From the NCBI GenBank assembly GCA_965221185.1, contig OZ244866.1, positions 3,534,001 to 3,598,000 of the forward strand: a stretch of 64,000 bases of DNA, written 5' to 3'. The notes beneath the pieces are model-generated. The model ran no database searches. It worked only from the letters and a program-made list of their open reading frames with translations, and was not told where the DNA came from. Within the stretch, counting starts at the first letter, position 1. Every line of letters starts with the position of its first letter. A program made the position numbers and the translations under genes. This DNA is from Aldehydirespirator sp965221185 (GTDB taxonomy: Bacteria > Actinomycetota > Acidimicrobiia > Acidimicrobiales > Aldehydirespiratoraceae). Below are positions 17,701 to 25,128 of this stretch, piece by piece.

Positions 17701-18181
17701 AGGCGCGAACCGCCTGCAGAGCCAGATTGCCGGTTACCTCGTCGTGGACCCTGGCCGCTTCGCCCAGCCGGGCGGCATAGGGGGTGAACACGCTGTCCCG
17801 CGGCCGGTAGTCGACTCCGATCAGGTCGAGCGCGGCGTCGACGTCGGCCCGGGTGCGGGCCGCCACCGCGGCCACCTCCTCCCCGACGAAGCGGACCCGA
17901 TCCCGTGCCAGCGCGCCTCGATCCCGGAACGGCTCCCCCAGGTGCAGGTATGTCTGGTCGGGCAGGTCGTCGGCGGTGATCACCGCGACCACGCCGCTGC
18001 GGGCCTCGGCCCGGGAGGTATCGATGCTGCGAATATCGGCGTGGGGGTGGGGGCTGCGCAGGATCCGGGCCTCGAGCATCCCGGGGAGCTTGACGTCGGT
18101 CGTGTAGACGGCCGCTCCCGAGGTCCGCTCGTCCCACTGGTTGGGCCGGACCCGCTGGCCGAGAACGGTCAAGGGCCGCAC
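14741..18181 (-). CDS. molybdenum hydroxylase, fused Mo-cofactor and FAD subunits (xanthine dehydrogenase family)
   Basis: A 1146-residue protein. Residues 1 to about 750 form the molybdopterin subunit: GGGFGAKAKAG, ASFRGYGNPQ, and GAKGIGEIGVVPAPAAV with the catalytic Glu. After a basic linker (about 750-830, including MWIDLIRKRYDRGLFRF) comes the FAD subunit: STDYIAGGTDLLVAQQQG and LATAGGNLLQDKRC. The FAD part has cysteines in RCGFYRNGFDCYKRGG and TRPCYALLG, spaced like family members with an extra iron-sulfur cluster. The usual arrangement keeps the two subunits as separate genes. It works with the 2Fe-2S subunit gene, which ends 4 bases upstream. Likely hydroxylates a heterocycle or reduces an aromatic acyl-CoA; substrate unknown. 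Confidence 0.92.
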   Translation of the reverse strand: MRPLTVLGQRVRPNQWDERTSGAAVYTTDVKLPGMLEARILRSPHPHADIRSIDTSRAEARSGVVAVITADDLPDQTYLHLGEPFRDRGALARDRVRFVGEEVAAVAARTRADVDAALDLIGVDYRPRDSVFTPYAARLGEAARVHDEVTGNLALQAVRAYGDPATSRSEAEVTVSGSYVYRPAAHVCLEPHSVVARWDGARKRLDLWVSTQAPYFVRKEVAHMLDLRPEQIRTHPVAVGGGFGAKAKAGCHEVIAAALAMKAKRPVRLVLDRDEEFTATAVRHAFRIDLTTGARRDGTLTHRDCDLTVDNGAYNHAGPSVAIFATMLVAGPYRLGGCETAASLVYTNKQPGASFRGYGNPQMTFATESQIDELADELGLDPIELRLQNAPSSDDVTITGWRLGTARLAECLQRARDEIGWDAKRARGGNGRGVGLAAAVHVSGANAFEHSELSEAAVEVHDDGSARVCFAGADAGTGQAALLRQIAATELGLDFDDVSVTMMDSHDAPQDLGAWSSRGTVWSGHATADAARGAAETLKSAAAAKFGTDPTQVQLTDGEARCGADAVQLGDLVAFAEGAVDGCLRTDGSYLTDVDKMDKEHGLGHFSPAYSFCVQAVEVEVDYATGQVRVLDAVTVHDSGAALNPAAAEGQAVGAMAMGLGAALSEELVYEQGQLVNPSLLDYRAPRASDLPPVRAVLLDGHDPAGPYGAKGIGEIGVVPAPAAVANAVAHATGVRVREVPITPEKLLPLLNPHSSTAQVALNRPVNSTFSLHRMWIDLIRKRYDRGLFRFLHRAGTRPARRRGRSLPGPASLGVQALERPGTVPSALAVSASGAGSTDYIAGGTDLLVAQQQGLRSPVRLIDTTSIRELRQLEETPAGNLRIGAAVTLEDLRRRVSGLGARPGDTMLADLLEELATHQIRELATAGGNLLQDKRCGFYRNGFDCYKRGGWTRPCYALLGDHRFHHAVIGGHRCQAVTPSDLATGLLALDATAHSVAPGSKPPRLRAIDELYAGPGEADLATGELLTMLEVPAAARARPAAFEKLRLYAGDFAVCSAAVSLELDADGVTIADARVSLGAVAPKPYRAERSEKRLIGASLNDGEALREASWAWASDTHPLLGNVWKVQATCGLLHRALNRVASIASN

Positions 18182-18185
18182 CCCA

Positions 18186-18650
18186 TCACGTCGGAATCAT
18201 GTCGGAGGCGGCGTCGGCCACCGCCGCGACGATCCCGTTGTAGCCAGTGCAGCGGCAGAAGTTCCCGGCCAGAGTCCGCCGGATGGCGTCGCGGTCGGAC
18301 CCGTCGCACTCGCCGGTGGCGATGAGCTGGTAGGCCCGCACCACCAGTCCGGGCGTGCAGTAGCCGCACTGGAGCCCGCCCCGGTCGGCGAAGGCCTGCC
18401 GCAGGCGGGCTGCGTCGGCGGCAATGCCCTCAACCGTTCGCACCGGCTCATCCACCCGGGCCGCCAGCACCAGGCAGGACGGCACGGCCCGATCGCCCAC
18501 CAGCACGGTGCACGCTCCGCAGTCGCCCCGGCCGCAGGCCTCCTTGGTGCCTGTGAGCCCCAGGTGGTCGCGCAGCACATCCAGGAGTCTGGCCCCCGGG
18601 GTGGCGTCGACTGTGGTTTGGGATTCGTTGACGACCAGACGGACGGTCAC
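18186..18650 (-). CDS. 2Fe-2S subunit of molybdenum hydroxylase
   Basis: A 154-residue electron-transfer subunit with two 2Fe-2S clusters. The N-terminal plant-type cluster is seen in EACGRGDCGACTVLV plus a Cys in VPSCLVL, and the C-terminal cluster in GLQCGYCTPG and NFCRCTGYNG. All eight Cys are present. It is the first gene of the two-gene unit with the fused Mo/FAD subunit 4 bases downstream, and together they make a complete xanthine-dehydrogenase-type enzyme. Upstream lies a three-unit array of the interspersed repeat rather than another gene. Accessory (XdhC/CoxI, MocA) genes are not seen in the window. Confidence 0.95.
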   Translation of the reverse strand: MTVRLVVNESQTTVDATPGARLLDVLRDHLGLTGTKEACGRGDCGACTVLVGDRAVPSCLVLAARVDEPVRTVEGIAADAARLRQAFADRGGLQCGYCTPGLVVRAYQLIATGECDGSDRDAIRRTLAGNFCRCTGYNGIVAAVADAASDMIPT

Positions 18651-18680
18651 AACCCGCGACTGTAACCCTGCACCTCGCTA

Positions 18681-18900
18681 GAGGCCGAGCGAATGGGAGC
18701 GAATCACTAGGCGACCTCGCAGGACGCTGAGCGAGGCCCCCGGGCCCGAGCGGCCCGTGAGCGCAGCGTACAAGAGCGGGATCCGGGCCCGAGCGGCCCG
18801 TGAGCGCAGCGTACGAGAGCGGGATCCGGGCCCGAGCGGCCCGTGAGCGCAGCGTACAAGAGCGGGAAGCACAACCCCGCACTGCGAGGCGCTCGCAACC
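18681..18900 (+). repeat. interspersed intergenic repeat, copy 2, with three tandem core units
   Basis: Begins GAGGCCGAGCGAATGGGAGC at 18681, passes CTGAGCGAGGCC, then carries three core units (CGGGCCCGAGCGGCCCGTGA plus a GCGCAGCGTACAAGAGCGGGAT tail, split here for reading) at 18741, 18784 and 18827, an exact 43-bp period, and fades out near 18900. It fills the 306-base gap between the divergent 2Fe-2S subunit gene and the acyl-CoA synthetase. No spacers are present, so it is not a CRISPR array. Confidence 0.9.
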
Positions 18901-18957
18901 ACTTTGCGCTCGCTCCCTTGGCTCGCGGTGGGGCCGGACCACTAGCGTCGCGATGCA

Positions 18958-21105
18958 GTGAGCCTCGAAGCCCTGTTGAATCCGTCGTCGGTGGCGGTTG
19001 TGGGGGCCTCGGAGAAGCCTTCGATCGGCCGGTCCGTGGTCGAGAACCTGCAGCTCATCGGGTATGCCGGGACGATTCTGCCCGTGAACCCGAGGTACGC
19101 GGAGGTGCTGGGTCTCGAATGCCGGCCATCTCTCGCCGACCTCGAGACCACCCCCGATGTCGTGGTGTTCTGTGTGGGTGCCGGCCGGGTGCTGGAGGGC
19201 TACCGGATGCTGCCCGGCATTGGCGCGGCCGGAGCGGTGATCTTCGACGGGGGTTTCGCTGAGGCGGGTGGGAGCGGTGAGCGGCTCCAGGCCGAGATCA
19301 CCGCCATCAGCCGGGAGGCGGGCATCGCCCTGTGCGGGCCCAACTGCATGGGGTTCCTGAATCCGGCCCGACGCACTGCGGCCTACGCCCAGTTCGTCCA
19401 CGATCCCGGTCAGCTCTCCGGGAACGTGGGCTTCGTTTCCCAGAGCGGCTCGATGTGCATCGGGCTGATGAGCGACACCCGGCGGTTCGGGTTCTCCACC
19501 ATGGTGTCGTCGGGCAACGAGGCCGTGGTGACCACCGCCGACTACATCGACTATCTGGTGGACGAGCCGGCCACGGCCGTGATAGCGGTGTTCAGCGAGT
19601 TCATCGCCGATCCCGAGCACTTTGTCGCTGCTCTCGACCGCGCGGCCGACGCCGGCAAACCGGTGGTGGTGCTCAAGACCGGCCGCACCGCCCGCTCGCA
19701 GCGGGCCGTCACCAGCCACACCGGTGGCTTTTGCGGCGAAGCCCGGGTGTTCTCGGCCATGCTTCGGGCCCATCGGGCCATCGAGGTGCGGGGCCCGGAC
19801 GAGCTGACCGAGGTGCTGGCCGCCTGCCAGGCCGCCCGCCGGCCGGATGGCGCTCGAGCCTCGGTGGTGACGGCCTCGGGAGGGCTGGTGGAGCTCGTGC
19901 TTGATATCGCGCCGCAGGCCGGGATCGAGCTGCCCCCGCTGTCGCCGTCCGACCGGGCCGCGGTCGAGAGCTTCATGGGCCCGGTGGCGGGGGAAGGCAA
20001 TCCGCTCGACGCATGGGGTCACGGCCAGTTCGCGATCAACCTCCCTCGGGCGCTGGAGGTGGCCCGGGCCAGCGACGACACCGACGTGGTGGTGTTCCCC
20101 AACGACGCCTCCGATGGCCAGCCCATGGGAGGCTCGGGTTTCTCCGAAGGCTTCACGCCCCTGCTGGCCGCTTCGGCCGCGGCCAGCCATAAACCCCACT
20201 ACCAGCTCAACACCCGTCCGGGTTTGATGCACAGCCGCCAGGTTGCGGTGCTGGCGGCCGGGGGCGGCGCCACGTTGGGCGGATTGCGTCAGGGGCTCTC
20301 AGCCATCGCCCGGCTGGCAGCATTCGCTCGCTTCCAGCCGCGTCCTGTCCTCAGCGAGGCGCAGCGCCGCCACCGGCTGGCCGAGCTTGCGGCCTCCCGC
20401 CAAGGTCGCGCGACGATCAACGAGCACGACTCAAAGCAGGTGCTGATGGACTACGGCGTGCCGGTCACCCGTGAGCGGCTGGTCGCGACGCTGGCGGAGG
20501 CCCAGGGCGCGGCGGCTGAGATCGGGTTCCCCATCGTGTTGAAGGCGGTGTCGGACGGCGCGGTTCACAAGTCGGACCTGGATCTGGTCAAGCTGGGAAT
20601 CCCCGATTCGGCGGGTGTGGCGCAGGCCTGGGAGGAATTGGCTGCGGGGATCGCCGGGGCGGGCCTCGGCTCGGCCGGGGTGCTCGTGCAGGAGATGGTT
20701 GCGGGCGGTGTGGAGGCGCTGATGGGAGTGAGCCGCGACCAGGACTTCGGGTTGATGTTGGCCCTCGGCCCCGGCGGCGTCGAAGCCGACCTCTCCGGTG
20801 CCGACGACGTCGCCCTGCGGGTGCTGCCCCTCCGGGTCGGGGACGCGGCCTCCATGGTCTCGGAGTCGCCGAGACTGGGCCGTCTGCTGTCCGGGTTCCG
20901 GGGTCGGCCCCCGGCCGACGCAGTGTCCTTGATCGAGTGCATCGAGGCGCTCGGGAGATTCGCCTGGGCCGAGCGGGATCTGATCGACGAGATCGACCTG
21001 AACCCGGTGCTGGTGCTGGGCGAGGGCCTGGGCTGTGTGGCAGCCGACGCCCTCATCGTTGCCAGGGACCTCGAGCCTTCCCAGGAGGACAGCTATGCCC
21101 GATGA
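18958..21105 (+). CDS. ADP-forming acyl-CoA synthetase (acetate-CoA ligase type, fused subunits)
   Basis: A 715-residue NDP-forming synthetase starting with GTG. The N-terminal CoA-binding Rossmann part (SVAVVGASEKPSIGRSV), the succinyl-CoA-ligase-like part with the phosphohistidine in AVTSHTGGF (about H254), and a C-terminal ATP-grasp domain from about residue 484 (INEHDSKQVLMDYGVPVTRE, IVLKAVSDGAVHKSDLD, EIDLNPVLV) are all in one chain. Such enzymes interconvert acyl-CoA and acid with ADP/ATP, or make CoA esters. The gene overlaps the enoyl-CoA hydratase by 11 bases, so the two are coupled and probably act in succession on a CoA-bound intermediate. Confidence 0.92.
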   Translation: MSLEALLNPSSVAVVGASEKPSIGRSVVENLQLIGYAGTILPVNPRYAEVLGLECRPSLADLETTPDVVVFCVGAGRVLEGYRMLPGIGAAGAVIFDGGFAEAGGSGERLQAEITAISREAGIALCGPNCMGFLNPARRTAAYAQFVHDPGQLSGNVGFVSQSGSMCIGLMSDTRRFGFSTMVSSGNEAVVTTADYIDYLVDEPATAVIAVFSEFIADPEHFVAALDRAADAGKPVVVLKTGRTARSQRAVTSHTGGFCGEARVFSAMLRAHRAIEVRGPDELTEVLAACQAARRPDGARASVVTASGGLVELVLDIAPQAGIELPPLSPSDRAAVESFMGPVAGEGNPLDAWGHGQFAINLPRALEVARASDDTDVVVFPNDASDGQPMGGSGFSEGFTPLLAASAAASHKPHYQLNTRPGLMHSRQVAVLAAGGGATLGGLRQGLSAIARLAAFARFQPRPVLSEAQRRHRLAELAASRQGRATINEHDSKQVLMDYGVPVTRERLVATLAEAQGAAAEIGFPIVLKAVSDGAVHKSDLDLVKLGIPDSAGVAQAWEELAAGIAGAGLGSAGVLVQEMVAGGVEALMGVSRDQDFGLMLALGPGGVEADLSGADDVALRVLPLRVGDAASMVSESPRLGRLLSGFRGRPPADAVSLIECIEALGRFAWAERDLIDEIDLNPVLVLGEGLGCVAADALIVARDLEPSQEDSYAR

Positions 21106-21994
21106 ACAAACCGCGTGCGATGACCGGGCGGCGTCCGACGAGCGAGGGGCGTCCGATGATCTGGTGCGGTACGAGACCGACGGCCCAGTGGGGGTCATCA
21201 CCGTCAACCGTCCCCAGAAACTCAATGCCATAAGCCCCCGGCTGATGCACGCCTGGTGGCGGGCCCTGCGGGCCGCGGAGGCCGACGAGTCCACCAGCGT
21301 GGTGGTGCTTCGGTCCGAGGGTCGCAGCTTCTGCGTGGGTTTCGACATCTCCGGGGCGGATCCGGAGTCGGGCCAGAGGGTCTACGGACCCGACGCTTTG
21401 TCGAGGCACGCCATGCTGGCCGAGGGCCTCGAGTTCATGCTGGCCCACTGGTACCTGCGCAAGCCGGTGATCGCGTCGGTGCAGGGCCACGCGGTGGGTG
21501 GCGGGTGCGAGATCGCCCTGCTGTGCGACATCACCATCGCGGCTGCCAACGCGGTGTTCGGTGAGCCCGAGGTCCGCTTCTCCGACCCCGGACCGGGCCT
21601 GATAATGCCGTGGATCATCGGCTACAAGCGGGCCCGAGAACTCCACTACTTCGGCGATCTGATTGACGCTGACACCGCGCTGGAGCTGGGCATGGTCAAC
21701 CGGGTCGTACCCACCGAGGAGCTCCGGCCGGCGACCATGGCCTACGCCCAACGCATGGCGCTGATCGCTCCCGAGGCGCTGGCCGCGGCCAAGCTGGGCA
21801 TCAATCGGGGCGCGGACGCGGCCGGGTTCCGATCAGCCGTCCACGCCGGGCTCGACGTGGTGGCACCCGTCTATGCGACCGAGACCGCGGTGGGCAAGGA
21901 GTTCCGCGACCGGGTCAGCCGCGACGGCCTGAAGTCCGCCCTGGCCTGGCGCCGGTCCCAGTTCGACGAGCAAGACCACAGAAGCTCGACTTGA
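21095..21994 (+). CDS. enoyl-CoA hydratase/isomerase family protein
   Basis: A 299-residue crotonase-fold protein. The oxyanion-hole segments are visible as RSEGRSFCVGFDISG and GHAVGGGCEIALLCD, followed by FGEPEVRFSDPGPG and a typical C-terminal helix region. ATG 21095 has a perfect AGGAGG 6 bases upstream and overlaps the synthetase stop by 11 bases; the longer ORF from 21035 lies inside that gene. It probably hydrates or isomerises the CoA ester handled by its partner. In place of the canonical Glu pair, the exact catalytic residues vary between subfamilies, so the reaction type is not certain. Confidence 0.9.
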   Translation: MPDEQTACDDRAASDERGASDDLVRYETDGPVGVITVNRPQKLNAISPRLMHAWWRALRAAEADESTSVVVLRSEGRSFCVGFDISGADPESGQRVYGPDALSRHAMLAEGLEFMLAHWYLRKPVIASVQGHAVGGGCEIALLCDITIAAANAVFGEPEVRFSDPGPGLIMPWIIGYKRARELHYFGDLIDADTALELGMVNRVVPTEELRPATMAYAQRMALIAPEALAAAKLGINRGADAAGFRSAVHAGLDVVAPVYATETAVGKEFRDRVSRDGLKSALAWRRSQFDEQDHRSST

Positions 21995-22056
21995 ATTGCT
22001 CGCAATTGGACCTTGCGATACGAGCAACTGTCCAGCTATCGTTGGTTGTCGTAGGT

Positions 22057-22112
22057 GCCGGAGCGCTCCCCCCGAGCGGACCAATGCTTTACCGGTTGGG
22101 GAACGCTCCGGC
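22057..22112. terminator. long hairpin between convergent genes
   Basis: Arms GCCGGAGCGCTCCCC (22057-22071) and GGGGAACGCTCCGGC (22098-22112) pair over 15 bp with one mismatch, loop 26 bases. It lies between the convergent enoyl-CoA hydratase and Rieske oxygenase genes and suits a bidirectional terminator. No T-tract follows. Confidence 0.6.
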
Positions 22113-22199
22113 CTCTCGTACTCTACTGCGAAATGTCATTGGTCTCTTGCTAAGACTCTGAAAAGCTCTGATATTCAGTTCAAATGCCGTGTATGAGGC

Positions 22200-23444
22200 T
22201 CAGCGGGCTGCGGTCCCAGCCTCCTCGGCTGCCCGGTAGCGCTCTATCAGCCACTCCGCGAGCTGCGAGCGGAAGAAGTCCTGGCGGCTCAGCGGACCCT
22301 GGGGAGCGAAGCGCGACGCCATGCCGCGCTGGCTGGCCACTGCCACCGGCATGTCCTGGTCGAAGAAGAGCTCGGTGCCCCTGGCGTGCTGCTCGAAGAG
22401 CGGCTCGAACAGTTTCAGTTTGGTGGTGGACTCGGGGAACAGGTACCCGGACGTCATGACCGATGCGCCCGCACCGTCAGGCTGCACAGCCAGCCAGTGG
22501 GCCGAGTCGCTATGGCAGCCGATCAGCAGGGTGGGCGCCACGTAGAGGTACACGACGTTCCAGCGGTCGTCTTCGCCCAGCGTCGGAATGGGCGGGAACA
22601 GCGCTGACTGGGTGGGGTTCATGCCGCGGTCCTTGAAGCCGGTCCGCCCCCGGCCGCCGATACCGACCGAGCCGGGCTCCAGGGCAGGGAAGCTTCCCGC
22701 GAGCAGCGTCTCGTTGCTGGTGTCGGCCTCGGTGAAGTCGTAGAGGGAGGCGTGCAGCCGCAGCGAGTGGTAGGCGTCCATGAAGTTCTCGGCGAAGACC
22801 TTCCAGTTGAAGGGCATCTCCAGACGCTCGGGCTCGGTGGTGACCATCTCGTCGATGCAGTAGGCGGCCAACATCTCGTCGAAAGCCGCCAGCCTCGGAC
22901 CTAGCGGGACCGGGTCACCAGCGAGCGAGCAGAACACGAACCCCTGCCATTCCTCCACCGCCAGCTGGGGCAGGGAGATCTCCGTGCGCACGAAACCGGG
23001 GCGCTGGTGCATCTCGGGCGCGCCGATCAGGCGGCCGTCGAGGTCGTAGGTCCACCAGTGGTAGGGGCAGCGGAAGTTGCGGGTCGAGCCGTGGCACTCC
23101 GGCGGCGGGTCGAACCACTGGTCCTTGGGCCGTTCGGCCGGCGCGGTGATGCACATGGCCCGGTGCTGGCAGATCGACGACATCACGTTGATCCGACCAT
23201 CCCGGTTGCGCACCACGATCACCGGCTCTTCGCCCAGCAGGGTGGCCGTGAAATAGTCGCCCGGTTCGGGGATCTGGCTGGAGCGGCCCACGCACAGCCA
23301 TTCGGTGTCGAAGACGGCCGCCTTCTCGAACCGGTAGAAGTCGACGTCGGTGTAGCACGCCGGCGGCAGGCCGACGGCGACATCGACGGGCCGGGCCGCG
23401 GGCTCGATGTCCTCCAGCGGGACAGGGCTGCGTAGCGGAGCCAT
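22200..23444 (-). CDS. Rieske aromatic-ring-hydroxylating oxygenase, alpha subunit
   Basis: A 414-residue protein. The Rieske 2Fe-2S motif is CQHRAMC...CPYHWWTYDLDGRL, with an insertion of about 10 residues between the two halves (APAERPKDQWFDPPPE). The mononuclear iron site follows as ENFMDAYHSLRLHASL (Asp, His, His). AGGAGG lies 5 bases before the ATG. It has no beta subunit or reductase beside it, so it is probably of the alpha-only type and uses a reductase encoded elsewhere. The gene ends against a hairpin shared with the convergent hydratase. Substrate unknown; relatives act on aromatic acids, quaternary amines and similar compounds. Confidence 0.92.
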   Translation of the reverse strand: MAPLRSPVPLEDIEPAARPVDVAVGLPPACYTDVDFYRFEKAAVFDTEWLCVGRSSQIPEPGDYFTATLLGEEPVIVVRNRDGRINVMSSICQHRAMCITAPAERPKDQWFDPPPECHGSTRNFRCPYHWWTYDLDGRLIGAPEMHQRPGFVRTEISLPQLAVEEWQGFVFCSLAGDPVPLGPRLAAFDEMLAAYCIDEMVTTEPERLEMPFNWKVFAENFMDAYHSLRLHASLYDFTEADTSNETLLAGSFPALEPGSVGIGGRGRTGFKDRGMNPTQSALFPPIPTLGEDDRWNVVYLYVAPTLLIGCHSDSAHWLAVQPDGAGASVMTSGYLFPESTTKLKLFEPLFEQHARGTELFFDQDMPVAVASQRGMASRFAPQGPLSRQDFFRSQLAEWLIERYRAAEEAGTAAR

Positions 23445-23635
23445 CCGCGCCTCCTAGAGGTTGCGGGAGGCCACGTTAGCGCGCCGCGCGCAGCCATCCG
23501 GAAGTCGGGCTCCAGAATCTCGCGGATGACTCGCCCGGCAGGACAGCGGGCCGCGGCGGTGGTACTGTCGCCGCCGGTATACAGGTTCCGGGGGCGCAGC
23601 CGCCGGGGCGCAGGCGGTTCCACGATGGAGGGAAC

Positions 23636-25093
23636 ATGAGACGACATTCATTCAGATGGCTTGCAGCGATGATTGCTGTCCTCGGACTCGTAGCAGCTGC
23701 CTGTGGCAGTGACGATGAGCCGGTGACGACTGCGGCGCAGCCCGACATCGCAGCCGCGCAGGCCGAAGTTGATGCCGCGCAGGCGGCCGCGGCTGAGGCG
23801 GAGGCGAACCTGGCTGCGGCTGAGGCGGCCGCGGCTGACGCGGCTGCTGAACAGCAGGCTGAGGCTCAAGCGGCGCTAGAGGCTGCCCGTGCTGAGGCTG
23901 AGGCGGCTCAGGCTGAGGCGGACGCGGCCCAGGCGGCGTTTGAGGCGGCTCAGGCTGAGGCTGGAGCGGCTCAGGCTGAGGCGGACGCGGCCCAGGCCGC
24001 GGCTGAGGCGGCTCAGGCTGAGACTGCGGCGGCCGAGGCGGCGTTGGCCGCGGCGATAGCGGAGGGGGACATAGAGACGCTCGCGACCATTGACATGGAC
24101 ACCAACGGCGATGGCAAAGTGATCCTCGGCGTGGCCGCGGCGGGTCCCCGCGACGACGGCGCCTACTACCAGGCCCTGGTGGACGCGGCCGAGGACATCT
24201 CGGCCGCGCAGGGCTGGGAGCCGCCGGTCATCATCGACAACATCGAGCCGGCAGTGGCCGACACCGAGCTGGAGAACCTCGTTGCGCAGGGTGTCGACAT
24301 CATCGCAGTCGGAGCGGGCGAGATCTCTGACCCGCTGCCAGACCTCGTGGCGCGCTACCCCGACGTGTTCTGGTACTGCAACTGCGGCACCGGCTTCCCG
24401 CAGATGGACGGTGTGGCCCTCAGCACCAACGACGGGGCTGAGATCGAGTACGTCGTCGGCGTCGCCACCGGCCTGCTCCTGCAGGAGCGGGGCGGCGACA
24501 CCGCCTACATGATCGGCTGTTGCGACCTCGGCTTCGAGGTTGAGACCGAACTGGCGATGCGGCTGGGCCTCAAGGCGGTGGACCCCAGCTACGACGTGGT
24601 CTACACGCCGACGGGCAACTTCCCGTTCGACTTCGACAACGTGGCCGGGGCCACCGAGGCGTTCAACGTCGCCCTCGATGCCGGCATGGACGCCCTCTAC
24701 CCGTACCTGGGCGGCGCCCACGAGCCTCTGGTTCAGTTGGCCAACGAGCACGACATCGTCGTGATGAGCGCAGGCGCCTCAAATGTGTGCGACCGGACCG
24801 ACCTGCACTGGGACATGGCCGCGCTGTTCGACGGCGGCGACTTCGCCCGGGCCGTGTTCCCGCTCATCGTTTCGGGACAGTTCGAGGAAGGCAGCATCTA
24901 CAAGTTCTCGGTCGGCCGGGATCCGGAGGTCGGATCGAAGATCTGCGGTCCCACTGATGAGCAGAAGGCGCTGTTGGACCAGGCCCACACCGACGTCTTG
25001 AACGGCTACTGCCTCGCGGAGTTCGACACCATCAGGGCCATCGCCTACGGCGGCGCCGATCTGGAGGCCCCGCTGGTTTGCGCGGACGCCTGA
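23636..25093 (+). CDS. BMP-family ABC transporter substrate-binding lipoprotein with Ala-rich coiled-coil stalk
   Basis: A 485-residue lipoprotein. Residues 1-23 are a signal peptide with a lipobox-like VAAAC (Cys23). Residues about 36-142 are an almost pure Ala/Glu/Gln/Asp helix (AEAAQAEADAAQAA repeated) without Pro, predicted as a long coiled coil. The BMP/PnrA-like binding domain starts near residue 160 (GKVILGVAAAGPRDDGAYYQ). GGAGGGA precedes the ATG. It opens an operon with an ATPase and two permeases and would deliver the ligand; family members bind nucleosides or related solutes. The stalk is unusual and its DNA is itself repetitive (about 23741-24061). Confidence 0.9.
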   Translation: MRRHSFRWLAAMIAVLGLVAAACGSDDEPVTTAAQPDIAAAQAEVDAAQAAAAEAEANLAAAEAAAADAAAEQQAEAQAALEAARAEAEAAQAEADAAQAAFEAAQAEAGAAQAEADAAQAAAEAAQAETAAAEAALAAAIAEGDIETLATIDMDTNGDGKVILGVAAAGPRDDGAYYQALVDAAEDISAAQGWEPPVIIDNIEPAVADTELENLVAQGVDIIAVGAGEISDPLPDLVARYPDVFWYCNCGTGFPQMDGVALSTNDGAEIEYVVGVATGLLLQERGGDTAYMIGCCDLGFEVETELAMRLGLKAVDPSYDVVYTPTGNFPFDFDNVAGATEAFNVALDAGMDALYPYLGGAHEPLVQLANEHDIVVMSAGASNVCDRTDLHWDMAALFDGGDFARAVFPLIVSGQFEEGSIYKFSVGRDPEVGSKICGPTDEQKALLDQAHTDVLNGYCLAEFDTIRAIAYGGADLEAPLVCADA

Positions 25094-25128
25094 TCGCCTC
25101 TTAGGGGACAGCCACCCGAGACCGACAT

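Noticed and set aside
16664..18325. 553-residue plus-strand ORF
   Set aside because: Antisense to the molybdenum hydroxylase; composition typical of high-GC antisense frames.
18681..18900. Possible CRISPR array (three exact 43-bp units)
   Set aside because: The units are directly adjacent with no unique spacers, no cas genes are near, and single copies occur at five other intergenic loci.
18448..20232. 594-residue minus-strand ORF
   Set aside because: Spans the repeat region and runs antisense to the acyl-CoA synthetase; low-complexity, no motif.
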